From a bacterium D16-51 (lineage in GTDB: Bacteria > Bacillota > Clostridia > Lachnospirales > Lachnospiraceae), in assembly GCA_003612285.1 (NCBI GenBank), contig RAYE01000051.1, forward strand, positions 1 to 44,112: 44,112 nucleotides of DNA, read 5' to 3'. The position numbers were made by a program, and so were the translations under genes. Below the pieces are notes generated by a model. The model made no database searches. It had not been told where the DNA came from and worked only from the letters and a program-made list of their open reading frames with translations. Positions 40,147 through 44,112 of the stretch are shown one piece after another. Within the stretch, counting starts at the first letter, position 1. The number at the start of each line of letters is the position of its first letter.

Positions 40147-41388
40147 CTATCCAAAACACCGTTTCACTATCTCAATGACTTTTTCCTGTTCCCCTGCTGT
40201 CATCTTGATATCTGAAGGCAGGCACAGCCCTCTGTCAAATATGTCCATGCTGACATCCCTGCAGGCACTGCCTGTTCCTTCCCTGTCATGCCCCACAAAG
40301 CCATTCATCCTGTAGATAGGCTGCATGTGCATCGGCTTCCAGACAGGACGCCCTTCGGCATTGTACTGTTTTAACGCCTCAAGAATTTCTGTAGGGCAGG
40401 ATTTCCCCTGTTCCCTTACATACAATACTTCCTTTTCACCCCTTACCTGCCTGCACATCCCATCCCTGTTAACCAGCAGGCAGCTAAGCCAGAAATTCGG
40501 GACAGATCTGTCTTTGTCATAAGGGTTCATGCTTACGGGGAGGTTTTTAAAGCCATCTTTATACCTTTCATAAATCTCCCTTTTTATTCTGATATGTTCC
40601 TCCAGATGGCCAAGCTGCCCCCTTACAACCCCTGCAACCACATTACTCATGCGGTAATTGTAGCCGAGCTCCTCATGCTGGTACCAGGCTGCGTCTTCCC
40701 TGCTCTGTGTGGACCACTTCCGCACTTTCGCCGCGGCTTCTGCATCATCTGTCAGGAGCATCCCCCCGCAGCTGCCAGTAATAATTTTGTTCCCATTAAA
40801 AGAAATTACACTATATGCCCCAAATGTCCCTGTCTGCTTCCAGAAACCTGCATCCTTGTAAACCGCCCCCATGCTTTCTGCAGCATCTTCAACCAAAACA
40901 GCGTCATGTTTCCTGCAGATATCCCTGACTTCGCCTATCTTTCCGGGAACGCCATAAAGATGTGCCATAACCACTGCCCTAACCCCGGGATACAGCCCAA
41001 ATGCTTTTTCCAGAATGTCCGGGGCCATATTCCAGGTTTCATATTCTGTATCAATAAACACAGGGATGCCGCCCTCGTATACCACCGGATTGACAGTAGC
41101 CCCAAAAGTCATGTCAGAACAAAACACAATATCCCCTGTCTTCACACCGGCCAATTTAACAGCCATATGCAGGGCGGCCGTCCCACTGCAAAGAGAAACA
41201 CAATGCCCTGCCCCCATATACCCTGCAATTTTGTGCTCAAGTTCATCAATGTTTTCCCCCACTGTGGACATCCAGTTAGAATCATACGCTTTTTTCATAT
41301 ACGCCAGCTCTTCGCCATGCATCGTAGGCGAAGCAAGCCATATCCTGTCTTTAAAAGGCGTCAAGCCGGCTTTATTGGTAAATGCCAT
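40147..41388 (-). CDS. DegT/DnrJ/EryC1-family sugar aminotransferase
   Basis: 413 residues. A PLP fold-type I enzyme with the Asp ring contact in LVEDAAESMGA at about 165-175 and the Schiff-base Lys K201 in SFNGNKIITG. It aminates a 4-keto nucleotide sugar; PglE and related enzymes are the closest in context. The dehydratase and acetyltransferase that usually accompany it are absent from this window and would have to be elsewhere. AGAGGTAGG lies before the ATG. It is separated by 42 bases from the helicase stop, so it could be co-transcribed with it. Confidence 0.9.
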   Translation of the reverse strand: MAFTNKAGLTPFKDRIWLASPTMHGEELAYMKKAYDSNWMSTVGENIDELEHKIAGYMGAGHCVSLCSGTAALHMAVKLAGVKTGDIVFCSDMTFGATVNPVVYEGGIPVFIDTEYETWNMAPDILEKAFGLYPGVRAVVMAHLYGVPGKIGEVRDICRKHDAVLVEDAAESMGAVYKDAGFWKQTGTFGAYSVISFNGNKIITGSCGGMLLTDDAEAAAKVRKWSTQSREDAAWYQHEELGYNYRMSNVVAGVVRGQLGHLEEHIRIKREIYERYKDGFKNLPVSMNPYDKDRSVPNFWLSCLLVNRDGMCRQVRGEKEVLYVREQGKSCPTEILEALKQYNAEGRPVWKPMHMQPIYRMNGFVGHDREGTGSACRDVSMDIFDRGLCLPSDIKMTAGEQEKVIEIVKRCFG

Positions 41389-41430
41389 ATCCCGCCTACC
41401 TCTTTTTCTTTTCGTGTAAAACCCTGGCAG

Positions 41431-43932
41431 TCACTCCACGCCAAGTAGCGCGAGCCTTCTCTTCTGCTCCCCCGTCAGTTTCCCATCCTTCTTTTTCTTT
41501 TTCTGGCGGTACACCCATCCTCCAAGGCGGTAGCCATCCGGCATTGTATAGCCCTTTGGCACGCCTGCTCCGGGGTATCTGGCAGAATATTCTTCCAAAG
41601 CCCTGCACCCTTTTTCAAATGCAAGTTCTCCGGCAGATTTCCAGCAAATTCCAGCTTCCTCCAGTTTTTCCTTTTTCCATTCCTCAAGGACACCCTTTTT
41701 ATACTGCATCCTCTGTATGTAAAGCCACTTCCCAAGCCAGATCCCATCCTGTGTCACATACTGCTGGGAAATCTCAAGGGTTCCATTTTTTATGAAATAC
41801 TCCCTTGCCAGCCGGCAGCGGCATTCCCAGGAATCCTTTTTTTCCAAAGCCATGCCAGTCTGGTTTTCAAAACTGCTTTCTGTCTTCCCCTCCCAGCAGA
41901 TGCCAAGACCCTCCAGCTTCTGTACCTGTTCTCTTGTAAGTCCCTGCCCTGGTTCTCTTTCATTTCCCGAAACTTTCGCAGCTTCTGCCTCTTTAACAGC
42001 CGGAAAAGTTCCCCCATACTTTTTCCGATAACATCTCTTCTGGTTATTCAGCCACACACCAAGCTTCTTTCCGTCTTCTGTAATATAGCCGGCGGGAATT
42101 TCCAGGTTTCCAAAGCTTCTTTTATAACCCTCTGCCGCCTGAAAATACAACTCCCAGCGGTATGCGCCGACGTCCCAGACCATCCCGGCATTTTCCAGCT
42201 TTTTAACAGCCCCTTCTTCCAGGCCTCCTTTTTTGTACCTGGAACGCATGGCACTAAGCCACTTCCCAAGTTGGAAGCCATCTCCCGTGACATAATGCGA
42301 ACCCGTATCTCCATGCCCGTTTTCCTCTGTAAATGCTGTTAACGCCGCAAGCCCTTTTTCAAACTGCCCTGTCTTTTTATCCCCCCAGCGCATCCCAATG
42401 GCGTCCAGCCTTTCCACCTGCATTTCACTCAGGTTTCCCGCCACTGTCCCAGCACGCACCCTGCGCTGCGTCAGAAGCCATGCGCCAAGGTTCAAGCCAT
42501 TTTCCGTAACATATCTCTTCTTTACCTCCAGGTGCCCTTCCCTCCGGTAAAAGGCTTCCGCCTCCTGATAATAAACATCCCACGGCGAAGAAAGATTCCT
42601 CTGGATGGCATTGAAAAGCTTCCTGCAGTCCAACAGCCCATCTACCACACAAAACGGATTCCGGTACGCTGCCTCCATGCCCCTCCTGCACTGCGCAAAG
42701 GCCAACGCCTGCCCAGTCTCACCCAGCAGGGAATCCACCGAAGAAAGGCTTTCAAAATTATTGACAATATCAAAGATAACCGGCTGCCTTTCCGTGCCCT
42801 TTCCCGCGGCAAGGGCACGCCCGACCTGCTGCAGATAAAGCGCCGGCGAAACGGTCGGCCGAAGCAGGATTACACCATCCACGCCATCCACATGCACGCC
42901 TTCATTGAGCATGTCAATGCAGTATAAAAGCTTTAAGTGCTTACTGCCGTCTGACCGAAATGCCTCAAACTGCCCGCCTGCCCCCGGGTCATCACAGGAA
43001 ACACAATAGATATGCGGCTTCCCATCCACCTGGCGGAACCATTCACCGGCCTTGGAAACCATCTCTTCCATATGGCTTTTCCCTGAACAGAAAACAATAT
43101 ATTTCCCGGCCTTATTTCCCATATGCTTCCCAAAAACAGCCTCCAGGCCGTCCGCCTGCTCCAGGCTCCTGCGCAGCTTCTCCAGAAGTTCCTCATTCTG
43201 TTTCCTTAAAGAAAAGTCCCTGCCGTTTTTAATGCGCTCTTCCAGGCGCACCAGCTCTTTTTGATAGGAATACATGGAAACCACATAAAGCGGCGCTGGC
43301 AGGATTTTTTCTGCCACTGCCTCGCCAAGCGTCATCCTGGAAGCAATGCATCCATGGAAAAGCTCTTCCGCCATGTCCCTCTGCCCATCCAGATAACGTA
43401 TATTCGTGGCTGACAGCCCCAGAACTTTTGCCTCAGGATGTGCCGAAAGAAGCGCCCGCACACCGCTGCCCCACTCTGCAGCGCCGCAGCGGTGAAATTC
43501 ATCCAGGACAATATAATCCAGCTTTTTCCCATAAATTGAACCCACGGAAAGCACCAGCCGTGAATATGTCATAAACTTTAGTTTTTCCAGCCCATGCCTT
43601 AAAAACACCTCTTTTTCGGAAAATTCCCCTTCTTCCAGGGTTTCCCCTGCCGGCGTCCGCAATCCCAGGCTCTTCCTTAAATTTTCTAACTGCGTCCGAA
43701 AAATATAGCAGCTTGGGGACAGCCAAAGAACTGCCGCTTCGGGGTTATCAAGCACGAGCCGGAATGCAATAAAAGACTTCCCGGTCCCAGTAGGGTGTAT
43801 GACGGCCGCCCTGCCTTCCTTTTCTATCAGACGGCAAGCAGCCTCATATGCATACTGGTTATGCGGAAACAGTTCCAGACACGCCTTTCTGCCAGCCTTA
43901 CATAATTTTATTTCCTGCCCCAACCTGACCAC
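41431..43932 (-). CDS. Superfamily 2 helicase with five helicase-associated (HA) repeats
   Basis: About 833 residues from the GTG at 43932, which has AAGGAAGG six bases upstream. A TTG at 43977 opens the frame but has no ribosome site, and a stop lies just before it. The RecA-like core has HPTGTGKSF, VLDEFHRCGAAEW (DEFH box), GLSATN and a C-terminal QQVGRALAAGKG motif VI. From about 450 onward are five HA units (PF03457-like), each with a tyrosine-Val-Thr-x-Asp/Glu-Gly turn, an LGxWL core and a closing LE-x-GM/IxW. HA repeats bind DNA in some plasmid and chromosomal helicases, but most are unstudied. The gene directly precedes the polysaccharide operon on the same strand. Confidence 0.85.
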   Translation of the reverse strand: MVRLGQEIKLCKAGRKACLELFPHNQYAYEAACRLIEKEGRAAVIHPTGTGKSFIAFRLVLDNPEAAVLWLSPSCYIFRTQLENLRKSLGLRTPAGETLEEGEFSEKEVFLRHGLEKLKFMTYSRLVLSVGSIYGKKLDYIVLDEFHRCGAAEWGSGVRALLSAHPEAKVLGLSATNIRYLDGQRDMAEELFHGCIASRMTLGEAVAEKILPAPLYVVSMYSYQKELVRLEERIKNGRDFSLRKQNEELLEKLRRSLEQADGLEAVFGKHMGNKAGKYIVFCSGKSHMEEMVSKAGEWFRQVDGKPHIYCVSCDDPGAGGQFEAFRSDGSKHLKLLYCIDMLNEGVHVDGVDGVILLRPTVSPALYLQQVGRALAAGKGTERQPVIFDIVNNFESLSSVDSLLGETGQALAFAQCRRGMEAAYRNPFCVVDGLLDCRKLFNAIQRNLSSPWDVYYQEAEAFYRREGHLEVKKRYVTENGLNLGAWLLTQRRVRAGTVAGNLSEMQVERLDAIGMRWGDKKTGQFEKGLAALTAFTEENGHGDTGSHYVTGDGFQLGKWLSAMRSRYKKGGLEEGAVKKLENAGMVWDVGAYRWELYFQAAEGYKRSFGNLEIPAGYITEDGKKLGVWLNNQKRCYRKKYGGTFPAVKEAEAAKVSGNEREPGQGLTREQVQKLEGLGICWEGKTESSFENQTGMALEKKDSWECRCRLAREYFIKNGTLEISQQYVTQDGIWLGKWLYIQRMQYKKGVLEEWKKEKLEEAGICWKSAGELAFEKGCRALEEYSARYPGAGVPKGYTMPDGYRLGGWVYRQKKKKKDGKLTGEQKRRLALLGVE

Positions 43933-43977
43933 CAGCTTCCTTCCTTTTAAGCAGGCAAAAAACTGCTTTAGATACAA

Positions 43978-44112
43978 TTTCTGTTAATACAATGGGGCTT
44001 CATCTGGCCGCGCATGCCAACACAGCCAGAAAAACACCCCATACAACATAATGATTATTATGTCATAGGAAACTGCACCAGTTTTGGATGTGAAAATGAT
44101 GGTTTTATGTTC
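43978..44112. other. Window edge, upstream of the helicase
   Basis: 135 bases without a gene. A near-palindrome (ACATAAT and ATTATGT arms, 44046-44063) could be an operator. No complete promoter was identified. Confidence 0.3.

Overview
The window looks like a chromosomal segment of a gut Firmicute of the Lachnospiraceae type (Clostridium cluster XIVa). The reasons are purine-rich AAGGAGG-type ribosome binding sites, AT-leaning codon use, secreted proteins of the bacterial-repeat plus FN3-like kind, a collagen-like surface protein, and tightly overlapping operons. This is an inference from style and protein families; no rRNA or tRNA gene was seen, nor any CRISPR array. Nearly all genes lie on the minus strand.

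Layout. (1) 1-5.7 kb holds surface and housekeeping accessory genes: a 920-residue secreted beta-repeat protein, a YaeR/GloA2 metalloprotein, a zinc-ribbon membrane protein, a short collagen-like protein and a GNAT acetyltransferase. They are separated by small palindromic repeats. (2) 5.75-10.5 kb is an operon, read right to left: OmpR-type response regulator, HAMP histidine kinase, two ABC-2-type permeases and an ABC ATPase. This is the usual arrangement of a sensor-controlled exporter. (3) 10.6-18.1 kb is an accessory, defence-island-like stretch. It holds an unrecognised helical protein, a pair of convergent promoters around strong hairpins that resembles a type I toxin-antitoxin locus without its toxin, a two-gene ATPase plus PD-(D/E)XK-like module, a 165-bp inverted-repeat element, a 990-residue P-loop (STAND-like) NTPase fused to a YfbR/HDDC2-type HD phosphohydrolase, an IS4-like transposase scrap and a Uma2-family nuclease-fold protein. 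(4) 18.3-41.4 kb is one large surface polysaccharide cluster of 23 genes. (5) 41.4-44.0 kb encodes a superfamily 2 helicase with five helicase-associated repeats directly ahead of the cluster.

The polysaccharide cluster reads, in transcription order from 41.4 to 18.3 kb, as a DegT-type aminotransferase and a PglC-like initiating phosphosugar transferase, a GT2 composed of the ends of two glycosyltransferases, a TagB/F-like glycerophosphotransferase, a Wzy-like polymerase and a GT2. Next comes a complete GDP-D-glycero-alpha-D-manno-heptose route: HddA kinase, GmhA isomerase and a fused HddC-GmhB guanylyltransferase-phosphatase, with an epimerase between them. Two methyltransferases and a PglK-like ABC flippase follow (no Wzx was seen). 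After that are a class II aldolase, two nucleotidyltransferases, a polytopic membrane protein fused to a uridine-kinase-like P-loop domain, and a HAD phosphatase. The cluster ends with a GtrA/GT2/GT-C set of the kind that modifies polysaccharides through an undecaprenyl-phosphate sugar, together with a GDPD-like protein. Two tracts of nine G lie in coding sequence; the one at codon 51-54 of the fusion gene could make it phase variable.

The best candidates for undescribed biology are the NTPase-HD fusion, the ATPase plus PD-(D/E)XK pair beside it, the convergent RNA locus, and the membrane glycosyltransferase-kinase fusion. Functions stated for these are inferences from motifs read by eye; no database search was possible.
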